Source: Laccaria trichodermophora (taxonomy: Eukaryota > Basidiomycota > Agaricomycetes > Agaricales > Hydnangiaceae). From it: DNA of 64,000 bases. The first letter of the stretch is position 1; each line of letters begins with the position of its first letter. The stretch spans positions 1,073,460 through 1,137,459 of the forward strand of contig JACTVC010000020.1 in the NCBI GenBank assembly GCA_018417955.1. Reading direction: 5' to 3'. The position numbers and the translations under genes were made by a program. The notes beneath the pieces were generated by a model. The model was not told the DNA's origin. It saw nothing but the letters and a program-made list of their open reading frames with translations, and did not search any database. This document shows positions 1-11,041 of this stretch, piece after piece.

Positions 1-1292
1 ACACCCGTCATAGACGTCTTTGACTCCTTTGCATCTTCCGACACCTCCTTCCTATCCAAACTCGTGTTTTTCCTTGGACCTGTTTTTCCAATGTTGCAGA
101 AATTGCCGACGAGGCAGAATAGGATGTTTAAGAGGTTGAGGAGGACTATGGGAGCGATTGCGGATGAGCTTATGGCTAGGGATCGGAGGATGCGTGAGGG
201 GGGAGTAGGGACAGGGAAGGAGGAGGAAAAGTCGATTATTGGGTTGTTGCATGAGTTTTGCGTCGTTCTTTAGGATAGCGGCTGATAAGGGGGACAGTGA
301 AAGCGGAAGATAAGAGCTCGTCGTTGGCTATGACGCAGGAGGAGATTTTGGCTCAGGTTCGGTATCTTTATTTTTTAGGAATCTTTTGATGACGTTTCTT
401 TTTAACTAGATGAATGTACTTCTACTAGCGGGCTACGAAACCACTTCCAGTAAGCCATCCCTCTCTTTCCCTTCTCTTTTTTGCTAACGCTCATTATTTA
501 CAGTCAGTTTAACCGTATGTTGTCCCCATTACCTCTTCCCGAACACTAACACCTTCGTTTCACAGTGGGCCCTAATAGAACTCTGCCGCCGCCCAGACAA
601 ACAACAACGACTCCGAGACGAGCTCTCCCAATTCAGCGGCACCGATCCAACATGGGAACAACTCTCCACGAGCCTGCCTTACTTGGATGCGGTTGTCCAA
701 GAGGTGTTGAGGTTGCATCCGCCTGTTGAGGAGACTACGCGTGTGGTAAGTTGTTGTTTTCTTCTTCCCTTTTTCTCATTCACCACTCACAAACGAACAA
801 CAGGCAGCCCAAGACGACATAATCCCCTTCTCCTCCCCCTTTGGAACTTCCGGCACCAACACGTCATTGGTGATAGCAAAGGGAACAACCATCACATCCC
901 CCATCCGCGCTCTCAACCGCTCACAAGCGCTCTGGGGCCCAGACGCCAAGGAGTTTGTACCCGAGCGGTGGTTGGATGATATGCGTGGTGTCACGGGGAA
1001 AGCGAAGGAGATTATGGGACATAGACATATATTGACGTTTTCGGATGGGCCGAGGACGTGTCTTGGGAAAGGGTTTGCGTTGGCGAATTTTAAGGTTCGT
1101 TTTGCGTTTCCAAAGTTCTTGTTTTCTGATGCACTGTAGGCGACTTTGTCGGTGTTGATTCGGAACTACGACTTTGCGTTCCCTGGTGGTTTGGATACGA
1201 AGATTGAGAAACATCCCTCTATTTTGCCTCGTCCAAAGGTTGCTGGGGAGGTTGGGGCACGGGTTCCGTTGAGCGTTAGGAGGGTTGAGTGA
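1..1292 (+). pseudogene. Cytochrome P450 copy 1, 5' part outside the window, one splice donor lost
   Basis: This is the 3' half of the P450 described in full under copy 2. Exons are 1-250, 298-356, 410-449, 504-514, 566-745, 804-1094 and 1140-1292. The I-helix AGYETTS, the ExxR helix, PERW and the haem loop FSDGPRTCLGKGFA are all intact. The donor after position 250 reads ATGAGT, whereas copy 3, otherwise the same here, reads GTGAGT. Reading through this intron meets TAG after a few codons. A single base separates it from a working gene, so it may be recently dead, or the base may be an assembly error. Sequence upstream of exon 5 is not in the window. The gene converges on HMG copy 1. Confidence 0.75.
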
Positions 1293-1700
1293 GTGATTGG
1301 GATTGGATTGTGCACGGTTAAGGTTGTATTTCAAGTTGTGATTCAAAAGCATTGTACTCGTGTTGCGTTCGAATTACTGTACATTGGATACATACGTATG
1401 ATACACAAATTTTTCATCTTGTTGATTTGTAAATGACCAAGAATGTATTGTACTCGTGTTGCGTTTGTACTGTTGTACATACATATGATACACAGATCTT
1501 CGTCTGATAAATGACTCGATTAAACTGTCCTTGAGCCAGCAGAGAGGTGGTTCAGACTGGGGTCATATACGTTGATAGCTACCATCCCCACAACAGTTGA
1601 GTAACTCGTATCAGTTAAAGCAAGAAGATCAACATACTGCTCTGCATCTGTGCCTGACCAGGTTTATTCGATGATGAGGTACCTGGTAGTCGCACGGCAA

Positions 1701-3059
1701 TCAGACATGGTCTGTAAAATGAAAAAAGCGAAACAGACTTTGCGAAGCAATAGGACTCTGCAAAGAATCCATGACCGGCTTGCCGCTCCCATCTTCCTGA
1801 CCCACACTCTGCTGGCCACTCATACCCTGCAAAAGGGTTCCCGGAGGGCCATGATACGCCATCACCTGAGGCTGCCTCTGCTGCTGTTGGGGTGCCTGCA
1901 TCTCCCCTCCTCCTCCTCCACTCGTTGTTCCACTCTTACCCTGAGTCAACCCACCACCAGCACTCCCAGCCTTCCCCGGCGGCCTCCCCTCAACCCTCCT
2001 AACAAACTCCCCCCAACACGCCCTCTCATCCCCACCCATCGCCTCAAACTGCTCCCTCACGGCCGCTGGCGCCTTTCGCCAAACCGCCCGATGCCGACAC
2101 ACCGTGCTCTTCACGTACCGACTCCCAAACACGCGTTCGAACGCCGTGCGTTGGGTCATGCTTGCCCCGGAGGGGGACTGGGAAATGAGCGAGTCCATGG
2201 CTGCGAAACCTGCGGAGAGCTCGTAGACTGTGTAGTCGTTTGGCCAGCGTTTTAGTGGTGGGTGTGGGTGGTATGGTATTGAAGAAGAGGATGAGGAAGC
2301 GGGGGAGGAGAGGTGGATTGGTGTTGTTGGTGTTAAGTAGGCTGGGGGGGCGGATTGGGGTTGGAGAGGGGAAGCAGGGGTGGGTGTGTAGAAGGTGGGG
2401 TATAGGTATGCAGTGGGTGTGGGGTTTTGCGTGTTGGTGGTGGGGTTCAACGTAGGGCTGTTGGTGGATGTTGATGGGGTCGGTGGGAGTACTGCTGCTG
2501 ATGTGGATGCAACGAGGATGGGGCTGCTTTGGGGTGGGGGAATGGTGCCGTGGGACATGTAGTACCCGTTTGAGATGTGGATCTTTGATAGATGCCCCCC
2601 TGGGTCGGAGGGGTCTGGTATTGACCGCTTCGATAGGGGTTTTGGTGCGGTGGTGTCGTGCTTTGACGACGATGAGGGCTGCTTGGGGGCCATGGGTGGT
2701 GTGTTTCCCGGAACTGGGAGTGTTGGAGCCGGGGGTCGAACGGTCATTTGCAGTTTCAGCTCTTCGCGGAGGCTGAGGCATTCGTCCTCCGGCAGCCCCT
2801 CGAGAAGGCTTTTACGAGCTCGGTATAGGAGACGCTGTTGACTTTCCACTATCCGAACTGTGCTGACTGTATGTTGCTCCCAATGACTTGATGTGGGGTT
2901 GTAGGTATCCAGATACAAGGAAGGGTTTAAACCTAAGTCGGATACGAGTGATGTAAATTGGGATAGCTGGAAATAGGGAAAGGTGGGGACGGTTTGCTGG
3001 AGTCGTATTGGATCGGTATTGGACTGTCTGTCATATTTGAATTTGAAGTGGGAAGACAC
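1701..3059 (-). CDS. HMG-box-like protein, copy 1 (5'-truncated, 452-aa ORF)
   Basis: This single open exon corresponds to exon 3 of the full gene described under copy 4. It carries the conserved N-terminal block (FPYFQLSQF, YLDTYNP, RIVESQQRLLYR), the long Pro/Ser/Thr-rich linker, and the C-terminal HMG-box-like domain starting at WPNDYTVYEL. Exons 1 and 2 of copy 4 are absent; the tandem joint lies near 3022. An ATG supplied by spacer sequence (MSSHFKFKYDRQ) happens to be in frame, so a slightly altered protein could still be made if a promoter exists. The C-terminus differs from copies 2 and 4 and matches copy 3 (ends in FHFTDHV). It lies tail to tail with the P450, with about 400 bp between stops. 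Confidence 0.6.
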   Translation of the reverse strand: MSSHFKFKYDRQSNTDPIRLQQTVPTFPYFQLSQFTSLVSDLGLNPSLYLDTYNPTSSHWEQHTVSTVRIVESQQRLLYRARKSLLEGLPEDECLSLREELKLQMTVRPPAPTLPVPGNTPPMAPKQPSSSSKHDTTAPKPLSKRSIPDPSDPGGHLSKIHISNGYYMSHGTIPPPQSSPILVASTSAAVLPPTPSTSTNSPTLNPTTNTQNPTPTAYLYPTFYTPTPASPLQPQSAPPAYLTPTTPIHLSSPASSSSSSIPYHPHPPLKRWPNDYTVYELSAGFAAMDSLISQSPSGASMTQRTAFERVFGSRYVKSTVCRHRAVWRKAPAAVREQFEAMGGDERACWGEFVRRVEGRPPGKAGSAGGGLTQGKSGTTSGGGGGEMQAPQQQQRQPQVMAYHGPPGTLLQGMSGQQSVGQEDGSGKPVMDSLQSPIASQSLFRFFHFTDHV

Positions 3060-5510
3060 GTAGATTTATAGAGAGTGTTCTCGCCGTTTTCCGTGTTGAT
3101 TTGATGTCCGTGTTGCTGCCGGACCAACGAGAACGCAGCCATTTAGAGTTAAAAGACAGATTTGAGTTCAGCGATGAAAAGTGGTAAGTTTTCGATCATT
3201 TTTGGCCATAGTTTCGGTGCAAGGTAGAATGGACGAGCAGAACCTCCCCATGAAATTGTTATCGACGACAAAAGAGTACCGTCTACATGTGTAACAAAAC
3301 CAAACAAACAACTCTTCTCCTGCCAAGTTCGTCAAACAGCTCATATGGCTAGATCACAAAGGTACATATCAGTATCTTATCTGGATGCTGAAACTTACCG
3401 ACAAGATAGAAAATGCAAGTTCAGCGATCGCAACGGTACACGTGAAGGCAAAAATCCACACTTTGACTGGCATGTAATTCTGAAGTCAAAATGTTCATGA
3501 ATCCTTGCATAATCGACCTTACCGTGTACATGGAGACTGCCAATGTCGACAAACGGGTGTAAATGACTTTCAAATGTAGTAAGTCATCCCTCAGCATTCA
3601 AATTTTTGTAAAACTCACTTTACCTGAAAGCTACAGTGCACGGCGGATTTGGGGAACATTTTCGACATCTCCGACAAGTTTGACGGATGTCAATACATCA
3701 TGCTAAGCCCTGGGCAAGGTCGATGAAGGCAACGAAGGCTAAATCTCAGAGGTGAGTCCACAGATACTTGAATAACAACATAAACTTACATCTTAATTTA
3801 AACATGAACAATAGACTTGATGACGGGCGAGCGTAACAAGGCCGGTAAATCTTCAGGAAGTAGTAACGTGTATAAACATCTGGAGGACCAGGTTAATCCC
3901 AGATAATGATTGCCGGAAATCGATATGTTGTGTCGACGCAAACCAAGGCCTAAATAAAACGGGTAAGTACTTCTTCGTGCATAGGGTCTTGATATACTCA
4001 ACTAACATTTCCTTTTGCAGTTTCTCAATGACGGCTAAAGCAATCCAACATCCGTAAACAATAAGCGCATACACATGCCATTTAGCGGATGGCGATATGT
4101 CGTGTTGAAGCAAAGCAGATACATGGCAAGGTGGACAGCTGGAGGGTGGCCTCCATACATCCAGCGGACATCGAGGAGTTGTCTTGTGACCAGTAGGAAT
4201 GCAGGGCAGTTTGCAGAGTCAACGTACCCCCATTTGGTGGACGCCGATACATATAGTTAATGTTGTTGCTGAGGCTAGGAGCAGTGACGTGAACGTGGTG
4301 TGCTTAAACAATAGTCAACAATAACAGCAGCAGCAAATGTATGAACAGACGAGAACTCTAGTACGATGAACGGGTAAGTATCATCCCCACATTGGCAATA
4401 AGATAAACAACTTACATCACATTGAAAAATGTCTGGCGTGGCGGTGATTCGCACTGCGAATCCTTCATCAAACCTGGCCCACACTCAAGAAAGGCTTTCA
4501 TGATCAAGATGGCAGTATGTCGTGTTGGAGATCCATAGCAAGCTCGAAGGGTTTCGGAAACAGGAGGGTGGCATATGTCCATTTTGTGGACAATGATACA
4601 TCGTCGTCTTGGGGCCAGGGGGAATGCAGGGCATTGTGCAGAGTCATCGTACCCCCATTTGGCGGACGGCGATACATATAGTCAACGTCACTTGTCGAGG
4701 TCACGAACGTCAACATGGTGCACATAGGCAATTTGACAATAACGACGGCAGGAAATGTATGACTACATGGGAAATCTAAGATCAATTGGTAAGTATCATC
4801 CCCACATTATAAAAAAGATTAACAACTTACGTGGCATTTAAAAAGAGTTTGGTGTCGCAGTGCTTCGCACCGCTCATCCTTGAAGCTGCCCTCAACTCAA
4901 CAAAGTTTTTCTTCATTCAACGAGGCATTCCTTGTGGGCCAACGGTCCGCTCGCCGCAGGGCCAAAACCTCAGAAGAATAGTGCGAAAATCTTCGAAAAA
5001 AGGACAGTGTCAGTACATATGTTCAAATACGAGAAGTAAATTCAGGCGTGAGAGGTGCTACAGGCCACAGCCTGGATACATGGGACTTCATGAGGAAATG
5101 AGAAGGTTGACTACATTACTTGTGGGCCAACGGTCCACTCGCCGCGGGGCCAAAGCCTAGGAAAAATGCTGCAAAAATCTTCGTAAAAAGGTGGGTGTTT
5201 GGACATACCAACAATACGAGCAAGGGCTTACCGTTTTTGAAAAGAAATTGCCTCTTGCAATAGCCAGAAACAACAATGGGCAACAGTCTGAATGTCTTCG
5301 ATGGCAAGCAGCATATGAAAATCATTGGAAGGAGGGTCATAACAACACCATGAGAAAAGGAGAGGAGGATGAAAATGGCAAAAATCGTCAGAGCCTTTAT
5401 ACCTGGGCACTACGGGGATCTGCGAGGTACGGAATGGTGGTATTTTTGCAGCGGCCTGGGCCAGCAGCCCTTCAGCTCCCATTGATTTCCCACAGCTAAA
5501 TTTCATTTCA
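3060..5510 (-). other. Spacer 1 left arm: decayed, intron-punctuated gene-like block with about 75-bp internal repeats
   Basis: There is no long ORF, but the minus strand shows many short open stretches separated by 45-60 nt segments with GTAAGT-type starts and CTTAC branch-like sites. One chain near 3430-3590 reads through NYMPVKVWIFAF and AIAELAFSILS, which looks like a membrane helix. Another near 4020-4100 reads AKWHVYALIVYGCW. A motif that on + reads CCATTTGGCGGACGGCGATA recurs in variant form near 4077, 4155, 4229, 4578 and 4652, about 75 bp apart. On - it encodes variants of YMYRRPPNGGT. I do not recognise the family. It is probably a degenerate multi-pass membrane protein gene or a tandem set of its exons. 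Confidence 0.45.
5395..5401 (-). promoter_or_regulatory. TATA box of the left-arm gene, spacer 1
   Basis: TATAAAG on the minus strand is followed downstream by a CT-rich tract and ATG codons, the usual layout of a strong fungal core promoter. It is conserved at the matching place in spacers 2 and 3. It faces away from the TATA box at 7337, so the two arms are head to head. Confidence 0.5.
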
Positions 5511-5671
5511 GTGAATGATCCCCACTAACCTACCCTGTGTGATCAGACACGTCTGTAGCCTAAGATCACGGAATTATTCTGGCTCATTTCAGAAAATTTC
5601 CTGGTTTGCTTAGTTGCTGACATTCTCTGAATTCCTTCTTCAATTATTTCAGTCTAGTTCCATCACAATTC

Positions 5672-5744
5672 ATGCCCACTGCAGCAGAATGAAGTACTTG
5701 GCAGAGAACCACTGACAAGTACTTCATTCTGATAAAATGGGCAC
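5672..5744. repeat. Inverted repeat / hairpin in spacer 1
   Basis: The arms 5672-5700 and 5716-5744 surround a 15-nt loop. The inner 16 bp (CAGAATGAAGTACTTG and its reverse complement) pair perfectly and the outer 13 bp pair imperfectly. The same hairpin is kept in spacers 2 and 3. It lies between the two opposed TATA boxes. It could be a structured RNA, a protein-binding palindrome or the scar of a small transposon. Confidence 0.7.
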
Positions 5745-7336
5745 GAATAGAAGAAACTCAACCGACCCGAATTCTGGTACTCACTAAGATCCTGAGAATT
5801 GAAAAGTTGAAATATTACCCTTCACGCCACGCACACCATACATTCCAGCTCATAGGGTTTCAATAAACCCAATCTGTGATCCTGGCATGTTTACATGGCG
5901 ACATCATTTGGTCAGCATATACAAAGGCTTGCGAGATTTGGACCCACAAAGGCATTGAACCGGATGATGAGAATGAGGTAAGGAGTATGGATGGATCAAA
6001 GAAAGGCGGCAGACAGTGCAGATTTCATCATCAATCTGATCTGATCTTGGAAACCCAATTAGAAGGTGCACCAATTGCCCTTCTCCATTCCCTCATTTGT
6101 TGATCAGTGATAAAACTGAGAGTTCGCGAGTGAAGAAATAGATTACAAACCATATTCCCTGCTCATTTCGCCATAAGTGCATACTCTACTTCTGAAATCA
6201 TTACTTACAATATTATGAGTGGTTTTAAAGGGGTCAGCTCCCTTGCAATCCCATTGACGAGGCCAATACAGGGTATGTGTGTCAAAATATGATACGTATA
6301 ATGGAAAAGCTTCGCAATTACTTAGAAGTTTACTTTGACTTGATACTTTTACATCTGGCAGCTTGCCAGTATTTGTATGTATTGAGCAACTTTAGCATTT
6401 AAATTCATAACTTTTTTCGCATTTTATGAACAAGACAGGTCGTTCAAAACAATGCCGTATTCGATACTAATAATTTATTTACACACGTAGAAAAAAGAAT
6501 CAAGTGAGCGCGTTTACTGGTTGTGCTGCGCGTCGAAGATGAAGTGAGAGCGTGGTGAACAAACAAATGCACATCTCCTCCTCCCCCGTTTCTGCTTCTG
6601 CCTCTTTCTGCACTCTTCATTTTCCATCAAGGGTCCGGCTCTAGACCTTCCTCCCATCCTCACTAGCAACCCTCACCCCTTGTTCTTGAAATTTTTCTTC
6701 CTTCTCGTTCCTTCTTCTAGGTCCCCGCAATGAATTCAGAATCCTCGCAAAGTGCCCGCGCATTGTAGGTTCTTTCTGAAAAACTTCTGCATCAGAAATT
6801 AGCACCATCAAGGGTCCTACCTGACAGGTGAAACCCGTTTTACCCAACACTTTTGTGCGATCTGTGCGGTGATTGTTTCTTGGATGGTGGGTAGGAGGCC
6901 GTCCTCCGACTACTCAATTGTCTGTTTTTGTATATCCCCCATTAGATATTCTTTGAGGGGTACTACTGTGGAGTACCAGGTGGCCACTAGTGGACTCTCC
7001 TCCTTTGTAGCATTTCATTTGCAATGCAACTGAATGGAATTCTTCCTCCGACGTTCAAAGTCACGTTTGAATGTTTGCACAAGTACGCTCAAAGATGTAC
7101 TTCTTTTATTTTTGTTTCTTCACGTACCACCAAAGAAGTCTATTTAATATCACCGAATAAAACAATCCTAACTGAGTAACGGAGGGGAGAAGATAAATCA
7201 AGTTGCGCAGATATATCTCCGATCACCTAATTCCGGACTTGTAACCATAATTCATTTTCCTCCCATCCGTCAAACATTCCGTTCCCTGACAGGTACGCGA
7301 TATTCCGGATACGCCCATATCGCCTCTTCAAAAGTC
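5745..7336. other. Central part of spacer 1, no gene resolved
   Basis: This AT-richer sequence is shared closely with spacers 2 and 3. A 75-codon ORF at 5876-6103 (+) recurs in spacer 3 but is not recognisable. Pyrimidine-rich stretches occur near 6570-6720. I see no convincing coding chain, RNA gene or transposon end. Confidence 0.4.
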
Positions 7337-7343
7337 TATAAAA
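7337..7343 (+). promoter_or_regulatory. TATA box of the right-arm gene, spacer 1
   Basis: TATAAAA is followed by a long CTCTC-rich tract (7385-7430), as in spacers 2 and 3. In this spacer the exon that should follow has been deleted. Confidence 0.6.
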
Positions 7344-9071
7344 GCCAGGGGACTGAACGTCAAATGCCCATCCCCTTCCTCCACGTCTCTTCCCTCTCCT
7401 CTCCTCTCCTCTCTCCTCTGCTCCCTCTCGCATCAACGCTACTCTCGACAATGCGCAGTACACACCAGCCGAAATACTGTTTGCGCAGAGCGCTTCGTCA
7501 TCGTGTGCATCACCGGCCTTTCACGCCGACAACGAGTTCTGTCCACATATGATCATTTGCGGAGAGTTCTAGATAAAAAGGTACATCAGCTTTCGATTGA
7601 ACACAAGCCGTTTACTTACGAATTTACTTGAGATTTTATCTATCCGAGTATTCACTTATCCCGCGAGAATACTACACAGGTACTGACCATAGATTTCCTC
7701 TAGGCTGATGACTGTTCGGACCACCATTTTCTCGCCGAGTCCTCCGATTTTTCGTTAAAGGAGGTGGGGGATGCATGCCCGACGTCGCGTAACATCACTC
7801 CATGTCCGGTAAGTGTCGAATGAATTTTGATATCGTTGACTTACTTTTAGCGTGCTTGCGAGCGGACGGACCCCTTGGTTCTTGGTAAAAGGCCATAGTA
7901 ATTCTGCTCGACCTCGAACGCATGCCCTGTTGACTGTCGTCGTTCACGGTTGCCGCTCGAGGTGCGTAGCACCACGAGCATTCGGAAAATCTGATTGTCA
8001 AGGTGAGTACATGCTTGTTTTTCTAGTGTTCGAAGGTATGTACTCACGCGCATTTTGTTTCAAAGAAATCGTGCCCTTTGCTACCGATGTTTTGGCCTAG
8101 CGACGAACGGATTGGCGGTACGGTGAATACGCAACTGGAGTATTCGATAAAGCTGATTTTAAAAAGGTTAGTACACGCTCGTCTTTCTGGTGTTCGGAGT
8201 ACTTACACACGTACATTTTGTTTCAGGGAAATCGTGCCCTTTCTTACCGAATGGACCAGCTGGCTGTGCAGGGAAACACTAAACTGGGTCAGTACGTGTT
8301 CATGCTGTAATGATCAGAACTATGGACTTACACCCGATTGTGTGAAGATGCCCCCCGTTTTTTCCTGAGATTTTGGCCCCGCGGCGAGCGGACGACTGGC
8401 CCGCAGCTAAAGCCCTGTAAATGATGAAAACCGCTGTTGAGTATAGGATAGGATAGGTTTGAGGAGTAGCGGTGCGAAGCACCGCGACGTCAAACTCTTT
8501 TCAAATGCAATGTAAGTGGTTTATCTTATTGTTGATGTCGGGATGGTACTTACCGATTCATCGTAGATTTCTCATGCTGGTTCATATCCTGCTGCCGTTG
8601 TTGTCTATGCGCACCACGTTCACGTCGTTCCTGGCCTCAACGCGACGTTGAGTATATGTATCGACGTCCGCCAAACGGGGGTACATCGACTCTGCAAAGT
8701 TATGTTAGTTTTCACGAATGTTTAAGAAAGGAGAACTTACTTCGTGAATGTAGCATCTACGCCCCATGGATAGTCGTCGTCAACGACGTAGACTATCTGT
8801 ATCGACGTCCGCCAAACGGGGGTAGTCGACTGCGCAAAAGTACGTTAGTTTCCGCGAAGGCCTGTTTAGGGACGGAGAACTGACTTTGTGAAGTTACTAC
8901 ATCTACGTCCCATGGCTCGTCGTCGTCAATCGCGCCCTCAGCACCTTGCATACCCTCTAAACTTCTCGAAGAACCGTTGTATCCACAGTCCACCCCTTTG
9001 CAACGAGGAAGTCGTCCGTTTCTCGATTGTTTGTTTGAGAGGTGGTCTGGGGTGGGCAATGGGAGGAGTCC
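7337..9071 (+). pseudogene. Right-arm gene, spacer 1 copy (exon 1 deleted, nonsense codon)
   Basis: This is homologous to the gene starting at 20336. A 69-bp deletion at 7432/7433 removed all of exon 1 (the ATG and MALFVTGVLIVEDYDQ) with its splice donor, while promoter and exon 2 remain. Exon 2 also has an in-frame TAG at 7570-7572, shared with spacer 3. Downstream, intron-like modules (GTNAGT donor, CTTAC branch, AG acceptor) continue past 8300, with motifs related to the left arm on the opposite strand (variants of YMYRRPPNGGT near 8656 and 8790). This copy is much more diverged from spacers 2 and 3 than they are from each other. It is not expected to make the protein. Confidence 0.7.
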
Positions 9072-10256
9072 TGCCATCAGCAAACCGGTGAATTCCTTAT
9101 ATGACCTTTTATTTCTCACGAGATATTTGTCAGATGATGGCAGATCACAATTCCTCACAATCCGTCGCAATCCTTGTGTGCTCCTCGCGAGGATACATGC
9201 AGATTACTCCAGTCTCGTAGCTGGATAAAATTATATATATATCATTTTTTTACAATTATGAGATAGTGTAATGGGGAAAAGCATTCCCATATCATAGTCT
9301 TCTCAGCTCTTGACGAACGCAAACACTTCTGGACCATATCGCAAGTAACCGAGAGATGAAACTTGAATAAAACCGACGTCACCAATGGGTGTTGTGACTT
9401 TGGGTGTCGGAAGAGTGTCATGTGACCATCGGATACGTTCGGCTGAGGTCAGAACATCATGCCATGTGACTGATGTTGAACTTCGCTAGTTTGAATTTCG
9501 GGACTTTGTCTTCGTAACCACCACCCACTTCCCCACCATCGCTCCCTGAGTCTGCACATACACCCGCTCACCGATGTTGGCCACATCCGTGAGTTGGTGT
9601 ATGTGCTGCTCTAGTCTGGCCTTATGCTCTCGTTACAGTGAGTCATGCGTTTGCGTGGTCAAAGCCCCTTCAATTTAACGGATTTCATCTAGAATTATGA
9701 TGAGTTGGCATGCGCCTCCACTCCGTCAGTCCTCCTGCTCGGATTAAGCGGGTTCGCCACTTATCCATCATCTTCTCTGCTCCCCCCATCGGCTCATGAC
9801 GGACCCTCAGAATACACGATGGATCTTATGTGTTCTGGGGGTCAGTGGGTAACTTTGCCTCCTGTTCAGCCGTCTTTCTCCCTGTTCCCCTTTTCCTTAG
9901 CTCAGGCATTCTATAGTAGCTTGTAGTCCTTCATTCTTGTACCCTGTAGCTGTAATACATATGTTTCAATCCTACAAACCATAATTGAAAGGAATGGACA
10001 GTCTAAAATGTGAGAAAATCCCTCAAAAGCTATCAAAATGGATCACAACGTCACAAAAGAATGTATAGCAGCATGATATTGTGAAATCTTGCTTTATATT
10101 GTGAGAGATTGTCTAGAAGCGCAGCGATGATGAGGCCTCATCAGACGTTGTGAGGAGGGTCAAAATCTTATAGTAAATTGTGATGATTTCAGCAAATTGT
10201 GATCAATTTCGTACCTTATGATGGATCATCGTATTTCCCATGATTTGCTGATGGCA
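9072..10256. mobile_element. Non-autonomous TIR DNA transposon, 1185 bp, only in spacer 1
   Basis: The ends are perfect 13-bp terminal inverted repeats: TGCCATCAGCAAA at 9072-9084 and its reverse complement at 10244-10256. GATCACAATT-type subterminal repeats face inward near both ends. Spacers 2 and 3 lack this block at the corresponding place, so they are the empty sites. No transposase is present. A short open minus-strand stretch ending at the TAG at 9486-9488 (reads VANIGERVYVQTQGAMVGKW) looks like the C-terminus of a captured or old coding sequence. A clear target-site duplication could not be read. Superfamily not assigned. Confidence 0.65.
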
Positions 10257-11041
10257 AGACGTAAGGAAGAGATGGTGATGCGTGGGACGAAGGAAAGCGT
10301 TGCGTGGCTATCGATCTGAAGAGTGCGTTGGGGAGTGACTGGCGGCGATGATCTATCGTTGTCTGGTGGGATTGTTGGACGATAAAACGTTGTGAGTGTT
10401 TCTCTTGTTTTTTTCCCCCTTGATTTCAGAATGTTGATAGAGTGGAACAGACGCGGACTTGCCGATTGTCGTTGATGAGGGTGGCGAGATACACGAGTTC
10501 CCAGATTGTTGGGTGTTTGGAGACGTTTTGAGGAGAAAAGCACCGCTCGAACTTGGTGGATCCTGCTCTGGAGTCTGTAAGTACTCCCCTCTGAAAGTCT
10601 CATTGAGAAGCTCACGTCTGTTACGCCTCAAGACCATAACCGCAACCATCACCAGACGGCACATACCCTACACAATCCTTTCACCCTCTCAAACCCTTTA
10701 TCGGCATGGGAATCGCGCGTTGAGACGTTGTAGGGCGTAGTTATGTCGGATACGGACGTTGAAGGTCGTTTGCGATGCGTTGGTTCTTCTTTAGCGGGGC
10801 TGGTTGGGAATGCGAGGCATGGGTCAGAGCCGGAATCTGATTGATTAGAAGGATTGAAGACGCGAGTACCCGTAGAATGTATGTATCAAATCGCGTCGCG
10901 TCCGTTTTTGGCGTCATCAGGAGCGCCATCTGCTGATTGATCCCTGCACTTCATTCAATCCTTTTGTCAATCCATGCAGGGCTTTGCCGACAGCGTATAC
11001 AAAACCACATCCATCCTATCAACGGCGCCCTCTCCATCATC
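10257..11041. other. Spacer 1 right end and upstream region of P450 copy 2
   Basis: This continues the homology to 21950-22720 and 33260-34032 after the transposon, at clearly lower identity up to about 10740 and high identity after that. The last 100 bp are the presumed P450 promoter and leader, conserved in copies 2-4. No TATA box is evident. An in-frame upstream ATG at 10937 would add 35 residues before the membrane anchor; I prefer the ATG at 11042. Confidence 0.5.

Noticed and set aside
1650..2255. Long + strand ORFs antisense to the HMG-like gene (also at 25264-25893)
   Set aside because: They mirror the Pro/Ser-rich coding of the HMG-like gene on the other strand; biased composition keeps the antisense open. 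The minus frame has conserved domains in all four copies.
4370..4420. GTAAGT facing ACTTAC pairs read as mirrored splice donors on both strands
   Set aside because: CTTAC is also a normal fungal branch site, and in several modules an AG follows at the right distance, so ordinary one-strand introns explain most of the pattern.
10937..11041. Upstream in-frame ATG for P450 copy 2
   Set aside because: It would place 35 extra residues before the membrane anchor, and copies 3 and 4 have their best start at the ATG equivalent to 11042.
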